Source: Emydura subglobosa
Taxonomy: Eukaryota; Chordata; Testudines; Chelidae
Reading direction: 5' to 3'
Assembly (NCBI GenBank): GCA_007922225.1
Contig: ML680037.1
Coordinates: 3,702,876 to 3,766,875 of the forward strand
Length of the DNA stretch: 64,000 bases
Under the pieces are notes generated by a model that was not told the DNA's origin, did no database searches, and saw nothing but the letters and a program-made list of their open reading frames with translations. Position numbers and translations under genes: made by a program. How positions within the stretch are numbered: the stretch's first letter is position 1; every line of letters starts with the position of its first letter. Below, in pieces: positions 37,501 through 52,500 of the stretch.

Positions 37501-40500
37501 CACCGCATCTAAGGACACTTGGAGAGCCATTCTGGCCAACAGCTTACCTTGTACAACGATAGATCAGATTTAGTCCCTGCAGTCAATGTTCAATAAAGGC
37601 TGTGAGCATGTTGTAATTAGTAAAGTTGTATTTGGCCATGACTGCCTGATAGTTCACAATCTTGAACAGCAAGCTTACAGATGACCAAGACTTTCATCCA
37701 GAGGTCCAATCGCTTCTCATCATTGTTATGAGGGTAGCTCTCCAAACGTGCTGCCTAGTCCACTCATGCACAGCATCCACTATGAGGGAGTTAGGTGAGG
37801 GATGGGAAAACAAAAAGTCAGAGTCCTTAAAGGGGCACATAATACTTCTTATCTACCCTTTTGAATGTTGGTAGAATAGTGGCTAGCATCTGCCATATAG
37901 TCTTAGCCGGATTCAGGAAAGCCTCATTAACAGGTAGCACCACTCTGCAAAGTGTTGCTGACACAAAATATCAAGCAGCCTGTGCTGCTGGCCTTTGACC
38001 TCCTCCAGAGGGATGCGCAGAGTGCCTTCTACCATTTTAATGAGGTCATGGAATTGTCTGACATCATCGGCAATGGAAGGAAGGGGAGGCATGAGCACCT
38101 CATCTGATGACGACAATGACAACAAAATGGGAGTTTCAGAAGTGAATTCCTCATCTGCCCTAGCCTTCAAACTCCTCAGATTCCCAAAAGGAGATGTAGG
38201 AGAATCCCCTAACAGAAATCAAAAGAGACCAACTGGGAGTCATCCTCCTCTTCTTCCATGTCCTCTGATGAGGGGGGAAGGGCAGTCAATGAGGATGGAG
38301 GAGAGTCCTGTGTCACAAAGTGGCCATTTAGAGACTAAGGTCTTGGTACTGTGAGATGTTTGGTACCTGACAACAACAGGGATCTCAGTGTTGAATGAGC
38401 CAGAGATCACTTGACTATTGTAACTCCTGCAGTACCAGAAAAGATGCCAGTACTGACACCGTAGTCAAGGTCGCCATGGTTAGAGCCAACAGTGCTAGTA
38501 ATGATGAGCACACGAAAGGCTTTGTCAGATGCTGATGTTTCCTCAGTATGAAGAATACCGCTTGTACAGGCACCCTGGCTGAGCTCCCTGCATCAGTACT
38601 GGGTTAAGGCACACAGCAGCACCAATGGCTGAGCTGAATGCTTCAGTGTTGATGGCAGGAATGAGCTCAATAGTACTGTGTGTTTCTCCTTTAGTGGAGG
38701 GTACAGTGCCCTATTGGAGCAGTGTTTCCTCTCATTGGAGGTCTGAGGCTTTGCAGGCCTGCTAGTACTAGAGAAAGAGTCCTTGGCCTCAATTGTACCC
38801 TCCAAGGACTTCAGTGCGGACCTGGTCGTTTTTGGAGCTGGCTTCTTAGTATTGAATCCATGTTCCTATTTTTGGGGGTCTTCCCAAAAGTGCTCTAAAG
38901 TCTTCCCTTTCTTAGGAGACGCATGCACCGAGATTGATAGGGCACTGGATTTGTCTGGGGACAGATGTACAGGGGAGCAGGGTGTGTCTCCTGACCTGGC
39001 TTAGAAGGTGGTTGCAGGGAATGTTCCATCACCAACAGCCTGAGCTTTATTTCCTTGTTCTTCCTAGCCTGGGACTTTAGGGCTAAACACAAGGAGCACT
39101 TTTGGGAGATATGGGACTCCCCCATGCAATGGACACACTTGAAGTGTCTGTCACTCACCAGTATAGTCTCCCAGCAGGAGAGGAAGCATTTAAAGCCTGG
39201 CAAACCAGGCATACCTGCCAGGAGAAGACAAGTCTCCTCAGGGAAAAACAGTCCTTTCAGCTAAACTAACTATATTAACACTAACAACATCTCTAAACTA
39301 ACTAAGTTTAATAGAAAAAAGTGAAGAGGAAGGCAGAGTATGCTCTAGGTGAACATGATAATGTTCCATCTCAGGCCAAGGCAGTAGAGAAGGAACTGAG
39401 GGTGGTTTGCCCACACATCCCTATTTAGCCTTGGTGTCTGCAACGAGGCACAGGGCACATGCGTGGGTCCAACAGGCACTGCTAGCTAAAAATCTCCTAT
39501 CAAGCATTTAAGAAGTGCATGTGCAACTGAAGTGAAGTGTCCATAAAGACACTATCTGAAGAGGAAAATTTGATATTTTGGTGAGAAACTAGTTAAATCA
39601 ATCAATTTAATCTTTCAGTATAGTTAATCTACTCAAGGAGGCAGAAATTAGTTACATCAGTTGAAATTTTGTCACTCCACCAGTCAAATGAAATTCTTTT
39701 TTAAAAGTGTAATTGGATCTTCGATGACTACATCTGGTCAGGGAATTAGTTCTGAGACTCACACAAAAGAGGATTATAGAACTCTCTCTAAGCACCATTG
39801 AGGGTATTAGTTTGATACTAACTCACAGGAGAGAGTTTCTTTACTGAGTTACCAATACCCCAACAACAGTAAAGAGGTTTATCTAAAGAAAGTGTCAGGG
39901 TAGGATAGACCTGAAATAGAAAGGACAGTTAATCAGGACCACCTATATTAATTGACTGCCCTTTCTATATGACAATGCACCTGAATGGATCATTTCTCCC
40001 AAAAGCATGAATTTGTGCTTGCTTTAACTACATCTGAAAAAGAGTTATGCAGTCCCTGGTTTTATATTCCATAATATTTTAATGAGTTCTAATAATGCAT
40101 ATTTACTCTTTTCAATCCCTAGAGTAGACACATACCATATTTACTGCTTTGAAGTATTACATAAGTTGGTTTTGTTCTCCAAAATGTCAAATAGATGTGT
40201 AGCTATGGCCCTGCCCAAAGTTCACAAGAAGGAAGAATTGTCTCCAAGTGACTGCACATTTGGCTTTTGACCAGAAATCTCAAATGTGACTATCAATTCA
40301 TTCAATGCTATTTTGGATTAACTTGACCAGAAGAACAAAGCTCTAGGGGGGGCTTGGTGAATTCAAGTAAGACTGTTGCATTCCTTTGTCATACATAGTT
40401 TCCACCAGTCATTGGTTTTTGTTGTTTAAGCTGGTTCAGCCCCTCATAGAGATAGCAAATTATTTATGGAGGATCTGGACAAAGCTTCCAGAATGATAGA

Positions 40501-43500
40501 ATATAAGCATCATATTAACTAAGCATTATAGCGCTCTCAGTATCATAAAGAACTTGTTTACACTACATATTTCAATCATCTGTGCTTCAGTCAGTTATGC
40601 TGAATCGCTTCAAGAACAAATGATACCATATGCATCCACATTAGTCATGGCTTTATCCATTTAAGTTTTGCTCTGCAATCACATTTGCAACATCTTAAGC
40701 CAATTTAGCTCCAGCAGCCTGAAGGTTCCGGAACGACACCAGAAGCAAAAGATATAAGCTACACTTTATCATTACCTTATCTGGTAAACCTCCTGTGTGT
40801 TCACCAACAGATTCCACTCTCTGCCCCCACAGCCATGATCCCCCCATTCATGCCTCACTACCCATACTCCCTCAAGTTAACCACCGCTCTGGAAATGCTT
40901 CCCCCAGGGTCTGCGAATAGTCCCCATTCCAGCTCTTGGCAACAGATCCACAGATCCAGTATTAATTAATTAACATTAAATAAAGAAATACATTAACAAA
41001 TACAAGATTATATAAATGTTTTTTCCCCTATTTTATTTTACTTATTTTACTAATATTTAGTTTTTTCTTCCTGCATTCCCCTTTTCCTCCAAAGGTCACC
41101 ATATTGTTAGCCTCAGCATTGGAGAGCTATAACTGTAAACTTTGGCCTGTTAATTTTCAAGAAGAAAACTAAAAATGGTTTAGGTCCTCCCTCCCCCAGC
41201 AAAATACCTGAAAGTTTTGTGGTGGTTCAATTTGGGCTCTAAAAAAAAAAAAAAAAGGCAGAGCTTCAGTGAACCAAGAACATGATAGGTATACACAGGG
41301 ATGATTTCTTGATCTATTTTATATTTCTAAAATAAAGTGTAAAGATATATAGAGGTAATAAATGAATTTAACATGCTATAATACTGTTCACAAACTGCCA
41401 TGTTCTATTATGTTTAATATTGATCATGGAAGAAAATGAGAAAACCTCACCTGCTTACATGCTTGTCGACATTCCACAACAATAGCTAGTTCACAGCAAC
41501 CTAAGCCAACCCAACCATCAGACTTTTTCAAAACACCTTTAAAATAAAATGACAGCAAATATTATAGTAATATGGTGGCTATACCATCATCCCCCTTCCT
41601 CCCCACCCACTGCCCCCCTGGTAAGGTCTCTTTTTAAAATTGTAAATCTTACTTTCATTCACAGCAAATACTAATCTTTGACTTTGTCAACAGATGTCTT
41701 TGCATTGAGACTGTGTTGATAAATTCTGACTCAAATTTATAGAAAGATAAAGAGCAAGTTGAGGACAGTCTTAATAATTGCCATACTTTGCACTTATAAA
41801 GCACCTTCTATACAAGGAGTGCAAAGTGTTTACAGTGTAATAAGCCGTGCCACACCCTTACGAGAAGTATTATTAGGATTTGACAAAAATACCCAACTAA
41901 CTCTAGGACTAAGCCAAAGTAGCTAATAGGGAAAATAACTAAAAATAAACATTTCTCTTTTCTCTTAAGGCCATACCCATTACCTGTTACGGGAATCAGA
42001 TGTATGCAATTTATTGTAAACTTTATTTAAAAGTATATATTTCAATCAATTATTTAAATTAAAAGGAATGTAACCTATCCTGTTTCTGAATGATGTATTG
42101 TATTACTTCCTCTATGGTGTAGTTGAAGGAAGTGTCTCTTTAATATTGCCTTTGGCTGCAAGGACTGCTTCACCTATAGCTTCTCTTAAGAACTTATTCT
42201 GACGAAGATGTCAAATGTTCAGCTTGGATGTTTGCCTTACACTTCCTGAAAGAGTTATCTTGCTACAGTACTGAAAGCCACAGGCCTACCTGCAATCTGA
42301 AGGCATCCCAAAATGTAACTGACACAAGATCGCTGCCAAGGAGATCCTTTATATTCTGTTAATTTTACACCTTGGGTCTGATGGATTAAGTCTTCTTTAA
42401 GGGAGCTTTATCCAGGCTAGGATAGTCTGAGCAAAGCAGCTTGAAGCCACTGATAAGCTCAGAGCAATAGAAACTGCCTTCTAGTTGCATCATAAAGCAG
42501 ACTTTATCCTATGGTCCATGGGTTGTGATGCAGTCAGATTCTGATTTAGACATTACATAGATTTTGTTTTGCTACCTTCAGAGTCTAGTATTTGTTTGCT
42601 CTCACTCTGACTTGACAGTGTTCTGCACAGTCAGATGGAGAGGGTTAAAAAGTTCTCTCTTGGAAGCAGAAGGAAAGTGGATTTTAGTTGTCTTGCTTTT
42701 TCCTTCGCCTTCCTCTGAGGCACCTAGAAAGTTCTCTATTAATATCTAAGACTGCCAACACTGATGTACTCAAGCACAAATCAGTGCAGGAGAAAGAACT
42801 TTACCTGGATCTTGTACTCTTCATCAGAATTGTTAACTGAAGGAAGAGAATTTGCCTTTACCATATTTTTTATTACATATACTTCGGTTCTTCTCTGTGA
42901 AGAGAGACTGATACCCTTTAGCAGCTTCCTCCTTACCTTAAATTTGACTGATTTGCTCTGGAATGAGGTGTTAGTGATAGGAGAATATATTCAGGTCTGT
43001 TTATTTTCCTGAGATAGAATTTTGGGTTTGCTTGCCCTCTTGAAAGCTGAGGTCTTTGAAATACATATGTAAACAAAGACATTGTGCGCTGCTTTTGCCT
43101 ACTGTACAGCCAGCTGGTTTTTTCTAAAATGTTGCTAGGTATAGTGGGAGCGTGATACATAGTCTCCTCTCCCAAGAGAGATGCCAGAACAAGGTCAAGC
43201 AAACAGCTGGGAAAAGTAAAGAGGTGAGGAAGGAGTGTATGAGAAAGAAGCACTAAAGCCAGAGAAAAGGTAACCATGGCCCAGAATATAACCTCACTCC
43301 CTACCTCTCCCAAGGGTTACAAAAAAGGTGGTATCAAAGCCTCTAGACTCAAAACCCTTAAAAATGGAACATGACCATAAACTGTAAGGGGTGGTATCAG
43401 GGGCGGGCACTGCAGGATAATTAAACCTATCAAGGAGCAGAAGGAAGGAAGTTTTACTGGGGTTGGAGAACTGTGGTTTTATGCTTGCTTGTTAACCCCA

Positions 43501-46500
43501 ATAAACATTGCATTGCCTGCATTTTGAACTTTGGCCTTCTGCTTTGTATCTGAGAAACAAGAACTGAAGAAGGGATGGGAAAGCCCTAACACGGAGGGCC
43601 ATGGAGAGTTGGAGACTCATAGTTCCTGGCTTGAATCTTCCTCCTTTTTGCCTTCTTCATGGCTGCCCACTGGAACTGATCTTCAGTGTAGATGTATTTT
43701 GGCCTTCAATGAGGAAAGGAATCCCACTAAACTGAAATTGTTTGTTCACTTTAGGAGTGATATAAAAATATGCCCTGGATGGAAGTATTAAGAGAGATAC
43801 TCCCAGAGATAGTTCAGGCACCAAACCTTTGAAGGTCAATTGGTCAGGCTAGGCAACTTGGAAAATAATGACCCAATTCCACCTGGGTAGGCCTGGCTTG
43901 TGAATATAGTCCATGTTTCCTGCTTAAGGAGAGCAGGGATGTGATTGGAAAAGCCAAAAGAGAAAGCTGGAAGTGCAGTACTGACCAATAGGAGCCACTT
44001 CTGCAGATGAGGCTTCACAGAAGAGTGATATCAGTAAAGAAAAGCACTTATCCCAAGCAGGAGGGGAACACTGGCAGCTAAGACAGACTCCCAAGGCTCA
44101 GGGACAGTGGCATCTGATGTCGGGATTAGAGATGACAACATGGAAAGGGGTTGGCCCTACTGTTTTCCTGCTGCATAAGAGAGTTGAGGACCTCGCAGAG
44201 TTGGGACCCACAGAGCTGAGGGAGTCACCTGGGTATTATACCTTCCCAAATGACCACGCAATCATCTTTTCTCCTTCACCTTCTTCTTTGTAGGCTGACC
44301 AAGATTCAGGGGAAGAAGAGGCTACAGCATACAGTGGAGCAAAACCAGGACTCAGAATAGGCTAAAACTTTCTGCAATATCAAAATGAGTTAGGCCTCTC
44401 TGAAAGAGAAATAGGCACAAAAATTTGGAGCCAAATATCAAATTCAGAGGGATTTTTTTCCTTACCCTCTGTATTTAGGAAAGCATGTGGTCTAAAATCC
44501 CATTAGGGCTACCAAGCAGCAAATTGAGATGAAGAAGTTTCCTGAATGGAAAGCCTAGGCCCCATCCAGTGACTGAGAAATCTGATCCTACCTATTCAAC
44601 TGCAGTGCAGAGGAAAATCCTCTACAGAAATGGTGACTGTATGAGGGAATAAAACGAGAGAGCTTTTTCTACCCAGAGAAAAATCACACAGCTTCTCTAA
44701 TGTGAGGAGCATATCGGAGGCCCATTCGGTCAATAGAATGGACAGAACAAAAAGCTAGATAAAATTATTTTTTGGTTAAGATGGAACCAAGGCATAGCTT
44801 TCAAGAAAATAAAAAGCAGAGTGGGAGGAGATTATTGTAGCCACCTCATTAAACTTTCATTCAGGAAACTAAGGCAAGTAGTAAAAGAACTTTAAAGATT
44901 AACAGTTTCAGGGAACTGGAGGTAATAGGTTCAAAGGGAGACTGGCAAAGGAACCACAAACCGGCAAAGGGTCCATGAGGAAAAATTATGACTAACCTGA
45001 GACCTGACAAGACCAGATGAGTGGAGAATTTACCACTGAAAGGTACAGATCTTCTTTGACAAGTTTTATTTGAAGAAAGTTGAGAATATAAATAATGAGA
45101 TTAGGGATGTAAAATATCAAACGGTTAACCGATTAACTAGTAAGTATTAGTCTAATTGTTTACAAATTGCGTTAACTGTTTAACCGTTCGCTGCATGGGG
45201 GCACTGTGCATATGGGGGGTGAGTGAGGACAGGGTGTTGCAGGGAGGGACAACGGGGAGGCTGGGACACAGGCTTGCACATGCGCAGGGGAGAACCCTGG
45301 AAGCTTAGAGGTTTGGCACTAGCACCAGCTAGAGCAGCAGTGAGCGGGGCGGCAGTGGCTGAGGTGCGCCGGGATGAAGGGTCTGGGGGGTTGCGTGGAG
45401 ATGGGGGGTATCTCCAGTTCTGGGGCAGGGCCAGGAACACAAAGGATGGCGGATGGGTTTGGGGGTGAGCAGGGGGCAGAGGTGCGTTATTGCTTCCTCC
45501 TGCAGGCTGGGGGGCAGTGGGCCCCGGGGGCGGCAGTGCCCCAGCTCTAGAGGGCCCTCTCTGGGGTGATCAGAGGGGCCAGGGCCCCATGCAGTGGCGG
45601 GGCAAAGGTACAGAGGCATGGCAGGATGCCCCCCAGAACACCATCCGTGACCCTCTAGTGATGTAAAGTATTATATCAGTTAAACGTTTAATCAATATAA
45701 TTTTAATAGTTTAAACAGTTATTCTGTTAAACAATATTTTAATGATATATTTAATGATATTCTAAATGAGAGCAGGTTTTATGCTTTTTAGATTCCCCCC
45801 CCCCCCATTTTGTAACAAATGACAGAAATGCCAACTATTGTAGACTGCAGAAGTGTGTCAGTTACTTTAGAAGCTTAAGAATTAACCTTATGCATTACTC
45901 TGTCAATGCCTGCATCTTAAGATAAGACTGAAAGACAAGCTCCACCTATCCTTACTGGGACAGGATATGTGGGAAAAATTAAAGTAATTATAGACCACGT
46001 TCCATACCTGTAACCCAGGCCCTCTCAGACCACAGGGCAGAAATTACTATGGTATTGATTTTGTCCATCCAGATTTTGTGAACCACCTTGTTACGGAGAG
46101 GAAAAACTGAAAAAAAGCCATCACATCATGGAATCTCTAAGGTAACTGGCTCACCTGAGCATCCATAAAAGCAGCTGCAAAAAGTTTTTCCTATGAGAAT
46201 AGAACCACACTGTCTAATGTGGAGGGAAGTCCTCCATCTAAACACCAGGTTCTGGATATTACAGCAAGACTTCACTCTGTGATAAGATGGTACTGTGACA
46301 CAGGTCATCTGTGATACACTGGGTCTTAAAAGGAAGATTTCGCTAATTCCAGTAAAAGAGGGGACTAGAATTCTACCCCAGAGGCCTCATGTTAGTTCAG
46401 AAAGTCAAGGCAGACAATTAAAGAGTAGTTAGTTAGCAGTGGTTTCCATCCTAGGAGTCTTCAAACAACAGCACCACTTTCTTTACAAACCTGTGTTCTA

Positions 46501-49500
46501 ACGATATGATTCTTTGTTTTCAAGAAGACCCTCAATCATTCTGTAACTCGAACAAGCCCTCCTAAGCAGAGGCACTAACATCTGTAGTCAACCCTGCATC
46601 AGTTGATTTTCTAGAAAGAGATACTTGATATTGTCTCCAATTGAAAAGTTAGCCACAGTCTTTGGATGAAGTATGAAATATTCCTATTTCATTCAAATAT
46701 TTCAAGGCACTTTGCAAAGATGAGTGTTGTTATCCTCATCTTACACACAGAACAAACTGAAGCACAGAGAAGTTAAGTTACTTACACACCTTGTGCCAGT
46801 GGCTGTACTGGAACCACAAAGATCTCCTGACATCTAATCAGGTTTTAACCACTGCACAACACTGTCTCCCAAGCATTAGTTACAAAATATTCTCACAAGA
46901 GCCCTTTGAGGTATCATCATCCACATTTCACAGACTGGAAAACTGACACAAACGAAGGCCTGGATTTTTAAAGAGATTTAGGCATTGCGGAACTGAGCGT
47001 TGCAACACCTAACTGATTTAGGAGCTTAAGTCTCATTTTCAAAAGTGATGTAGATATTAATTAGGTTTAGTGCCTAAGTCACTTTTGAAAATGAGACTCA
47101 GGCATTGCAATGCTGAGCACCACTAAGCTTACACATCTTTAAAAGTCTGGGCCAAAGTGGCGTAAGCAAGGCTACATACTAAATTAGTGGAAGAACAAGG
47201 ACTAGAACCTATAAGTTTCCTCACTAGAATTGACAGTTTGAATCCTGAGAACAAGAAAAGCAGGTAGGCTCACTGGTGGAGGTTGAGCAGCTTGTAAAAA
47301 GAACAATTAACTGTCTTCTTTTCCTGTTTTTCCACTTTTTCAGCTATGGTATGCTAATTTTACTCCAAATTTCTTTGTCCCAAAAGGAACAGGAGACGGT
47401 TACTGAGACTATTCTGTGACAAGGCAGAGCAAAATTAGATAATTTAGGAAAGACAAGATGGCACTTAGAGTGCCATACTCTATCTAGCTATTACTGCATC
47501 TCAATAAGACATCATGAATCCAACCCCCACATTCCAGACTGAATAAGATTACCTGCTCTATCCATTCCCTCAGAAGCACATGGCATTGGCCACTGTCAGA
47601 AGATAGGACACTAGGCTCAATGAACCACTGGTCTGACCCAGTATGGCCGTTCTTTTTTTCTTAAGAGTGGTACAAATTTGTAATTAAAAAGTTAGAAGTT
47701 AATGTCTAGAAGGGGCCATATTTGGGGGGAAAACTAGGCAATCACAGGATGTCTAGGTGTTGGGTTTGGGGCAGGCATGCAATACCCCAGAATCTTTTAA
47801 AAAGGCAAAGGAGTGCTGACTCAAGGCTTTTCAATACTTTTAAGGACAAATCCACAATACTTGACATTTTTCTACAACATACCCAAGAAATGGATAAGAT
47901 AGATATTTAAGCAAACATCAGTGTACACTTAAGAACATATTTTTAACATGAAAAAATGGTAAGAAAAAATGTATTTTGTCTTCCAATTTTGATAAAAGTC
48001 AAATCACTACAATTTGGGGTAAATGAAACAAGCAAACAAAAATATTTCTGGAAGCCTAATCAAAGCAAAACTATTTTGAAACATGTACAATATGGGAACT
48101 AGACAGATCTGTTGTTGAATTAAGCCTTTTACCAGCAAAAGCAAAACATAAATAAGACTATCCTAAGAGTTCTTACCTGGCAAAGAAGAATTTATACAAC
48201 CCCAAACTTCTCCCTGAAAAATAAAATACAGTTAAACAAAAGTCTTTATTTACAATAGATTAAAAGCTTTTAAATATAGCAGATTATTCTAACACCCATA
48301 CAAAATAGTGTCAATACCTCTGTAAGGTAGTTGATCTCATGGAAGAACTCTGCCTCCTCAAAAAACACAGAAATCAGAGACAAACATCATCAGGTATTTA
48401 TTGTCAAGAGAAGGATGATGTGACCTAAAAGGATTGATCCTAGTGTATTTTAATTAAAAGTGGCCTTTTTGTGTGTGGGTGTGCAGGTACAGAACATACT
48501 TTAGACAATGGCAAAAATTGAAAGGTAAGGGAATTTCTTCACACTGGAAAAAGTGAATGTGGACATGTAGTAGACAACTCTGTCGAACAGTTACGGTTAC
48601 TGTAAGTACTTCTATTTCTTCTTCAAGGTACCCTCTGCATATTCCCAGCCGTGGAAATATAATGAGCAGTACAACCACCTGGAAAAAGTGGGCTGAAAGT
48701 GTCATAGCACTAAAAGGTTCAGAATTCAAACCAAGATGATGTATGGTGGGGGTTACGGTTGCACATAAAGTAATTTGTTTTTACCTCTTTCCTTTAAAAG
48801 AACCTAAGGAATTGCATGCAAAAGGCAACATTAAAAGGAAGATATTTAGGCTTCAAAGTCAAGTAGTCAAAAGCTAGGAATTCAGATTTATGGCTGCCTG
48901 GGCTGTTTTTTGTTTGGAGGGGTGGGGTTTTTTTTGGAGGGTGGGGAAGAGATAAGGGTTCTAGCATTAAAAATGCAGACTGAAACCTACCATACATCCT
49001 GAACTCAAGATGGTTTCTAAACTTTTCCCCCAAAAAATGTATTACTTTATCCTTTACGCGTTCACCCTCAATCCTTTCCATGTATGTTACAAAAATCTAT
49101 TTTGTATTGGATAAATATATTCATTTTTTATACCATCCAAGACCCATCTATCATGATGATCTTTTGCCATTCACTGTACAAATGGCAAATCTCCAAATGT
49201 TAGGGGAACAGAATTGAAGGTTGGTTTGCTGCTCTCGAAACTTCATGTCACACCTGAGGTCTAACTGCAGATAAAGTAGTAGTGGAGGATGAATTATTTT
49301 CTCTCTTCTTGGCTTTACACATCTTTCATATTGCTGCTGAGAAGCAAAGGATTGCTATTGCTGCAGGTAGTGTTGCCTGCTTTTGTTGAAATACGAAGAT
49401 GAAGAATAAGGTGGATGATATTGTCATTAATATCTGAAGGCAGGCACAGGAATTCTTCTCTTGAAAGGCTACAAGAGATCCAGCGATCCATCTTTTGATC

Positions 49501-52500
49501 TTGTCTCTCATTTTCTCTAATACTTCATTCATTTTACAACTAAAAAGTCCATCTCCTTCAAATAGGTCTTCAATATCTGACCTTGTTTTGTGGGGAAGAG
49601 AGAAGGAGCGTAGTGCATACGAACATAAGAACCACCATGCTGAGTCAGATTAATGATTCATCTAGCCCAGTATCCTGTTTTCCGACAATGGCCAATGCCA
49701 GATGCTTCAGAGGGAACAAACAGAACAGGTAATCATCGAGTGATCCATCCCCTGTTGCCCACTCTCAGCTCCTGGCAAACAGCGGCTAGGGACACTGGCT
49801 TTGCATTCATGCTCATCCTGGCTAATAGCCATTGATGGACCTATCCTCCATTAATTTATCTAGTTCTTTTTTTAACCCCTCTTATACTCATGGCCTTCAG
49901 AACATCCTCTTGCAAAGAGCTCCGCAGGTTGACTGCGTTGTGTGAAGAAATACTTCTTTTTGTTCGTTTTAAACCAGCTGCCTATTAATTTCATTTGGTG
50001 ACCGCTAGTTTTTGTGTTATGAGAAAGAGTAAATAACACTTCCTTATTTACTTTCTCCTCGCCAGTCATAATTTTATAGACCTCTATCATATCCCCCTTG
50101 CTTGTCTCTTTTCCAAGTTAAAAATTCACAGTTTTATTAATCTCTCCTCATATGGAAGCTGTTCCATACCCCTAATCATTTTTGTTGCCGTTTTCTGTAT
50201 CTTTTCCAATTCCAATATATCTTTTTTTTAGATGAGGCAACCAGATCTACAAGCAGTATTCAAGATGTGGGATTTGTATAGAGGCAATAAGATATTTTTT
50301 GTCTTATCTATCCTTTTCCTCATGCTACTGCACACTGAGTGGATGTTTTCAGCGATTCATAATGACCCCAAGATCTCTTTCTTGAGTGGTAACAGCTAAT
50401 TTACACACCATCATTTTATACGTATTGTTGGGATTATGTCTGCATTTATCAACATTGAATTTCATCTGCCATTTTGTTGCTCAGTCAACCAGTTTTATGA
50501 GATCCCTTTATAACTCTTCACAGTCTGCTTTGGACTTAACTATTTTGAGTAGTTTTATATCATCTGCAAATTTTGCCACCTCACTGTTTACCCCTTTTTC
50601 CAGATCATTTATGAATATGTTGAACAGTACTGGTTCCAGTACAGGCCACTGGGAGACATCACTATTTACCGCTCTCCACTCTGAAAACCAACCATTTATT
50701 CCTACCCTTTTTTTCCTATCTTTTAACCAGTTACCGATCCAGGAAAGGACCTTCCCTCTTATCCCATCACTGCTTACTCTGCTTAAGAGTGTTTAGCGAG
50801 TGACCTTGTCAAAGGCTTTCTGAAAATCTAACTACACTATCCCACTGGATCACCCTTATCCACATGCTCGTTGATCCAGTAAAAGAATTCTAGTAGATTG
50901 GTGAGGCATTATTTCCCTTTACAAAAACCTTGTTGATTCTTCCCCAAGAAATCTGTTCATCTAGGTATCTGATAATTTTGTTCTTTACTGTAGCTTCAAT
51001 CAATCTGTCTAATACTGAAGTTAGCCTTACCAGCCCATAATTGCCAGGATCGCCTCTGGATCCTTTTTGAAAAACTGGCATCACATTCGTTATCCTCCAG
51101 TCATCTGGTACAGAAGCTGATTTAAATGATAGGTTACATAACACAGTTAGTAGTTCTGCAATTTCACATTTGAGTTCCTTCAGAACTCTTGGGTGAATAC
51201 CATATGGTCCTGGTGACTGTGGAAATAAAACCACATACCTACCCCCTGCGGGACAAGGAAGTGGCCTGGGGAGGGTTGACTCAGCAACATGAACTGCACG
51301 CACACATCACTACATAAGGACATGGTAAGGGTGAAAGTCACGTCACCTGACCGGTGCACGATCAGGAAGTGCCCGGCGATGTGTAAGCCTTTGGTTGGCT
51401 AAAGGCCAAAAGGTAACCTTAAAAGGTTATGCGGCAAAAGTAGCCAATGGTCACCAAGGCATAGTAACTGTTGCATGTGGAAAACTATAAAACCTAGAAG
51501 CTAAGTAACAGTAGCCAGAGAGGGAAAACAATTACCTGACACCCAGCATTTCAAGCATGTTAGTTCAGTGGGCTGACGCATTCTCACTAGCCTGCTTCGC
51601 TACGATTGATCATCCGAAGCGACTCTCTCCCGTCTGCAGAATCTGAGGCAAATGGTCACTTGAGTTTGGCCAACATGCTTAAGCTTTGTAAGTATGAATT
51701 AATTGTTGTTCGTTGTTTGTATTGTAAACCCTCTTAGGAAACTCCATAACCGGGCACCCTAGTGTCACAAAAGTGACAGCCGTGCGTTGATCCTGTGAGA
51801 TCATTAATGCAAAAGTCTTGGGTGGCGCACTTTGTCTTTTTGCGCATGGAGTTTCCCTCAACTTTCGCTGTCATTTGTTTAAAATAAAAACTTGTTGGTT
51901 AAGAAAAATAAGCCTCGTCACTGTCTCCTTGACCTCCCATATCCTATAAACCGAACCTTTTCTGGTACCTTTGGGTTCCGACTTTACAGTGACTTTAATT
52001 TATCAATTTGTTCTAAAACCTCCTCTAATGACATGTCAATCTGGGACAGTTCCTCAGATTTGTCACCTAAAAAGAATGGCTCAGGTTTGGGAATCCTCAC
52101 ATCCTCACATCCGCAGCTGTGAAGACCAATACAAAGAATTCATTTAGTTTCTCGCACTGGCCTTATCTTGTTTAGAATCTCGATCGGCCAGCTGCCCCAC
52201 TGGTTGTTTTGTCGACTTCCTGCTTCTAATGTACTTCTTTTTTTTCTTTTTTTTCCAACTCTTTGGCTAGTTATTCTTCCAATTCTTTTTTGGCCTTCCT
52301 AATTATATTTTTATACTTCACTTGCCACAGTTTATGCTACTTTCTATGTTCCTCAATAGGATTTAACTTCCAGTTTTTAAAGGAAGCCTTTTTGCCTCTA
52401 ATGGCTTCTTTTACTTTGTTATTGAGCCATGGTGGCACTTTTTTTGTCCTCTTACTATGATTTTTAATTTGGGATATAAATTTAAATTGAGCCTCTATTA

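Larger units (their letters stand above)
33310..39565 (-). mobile_element. DIRS retrotransposon, defective, split by a CR1
   Basis: Terminal segments of about 170-180 bases are inverted to each other: AGATTTCTAGCTAGCAGTGCC on the left and its near complement GGCACTGCTAGCTAAAAATCT on the right, plus GTGTGAGCAAACCGCCCTCA against TGAGGGTGGTTTGCCCACAC. On the minus strand the order is gag, reverse transcriptase, RNase H, then tyrosine recombinase, as in DIRS elements, which integrate by a recombinase and not by a DDE integrase. All frames are broken. A CR1 (34848-35735) splits it between RNase H and recombinase. It lies in RECK intron 5 in the same orientation as RECK. Confidence 0.88.

Noticed and set aside
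43320..43560. Possible retrogene or LTR end with an AATAAA
   Set aside because: Only a poly(A)-like signal is visible; no terminus, duplication or coding domain could be found.
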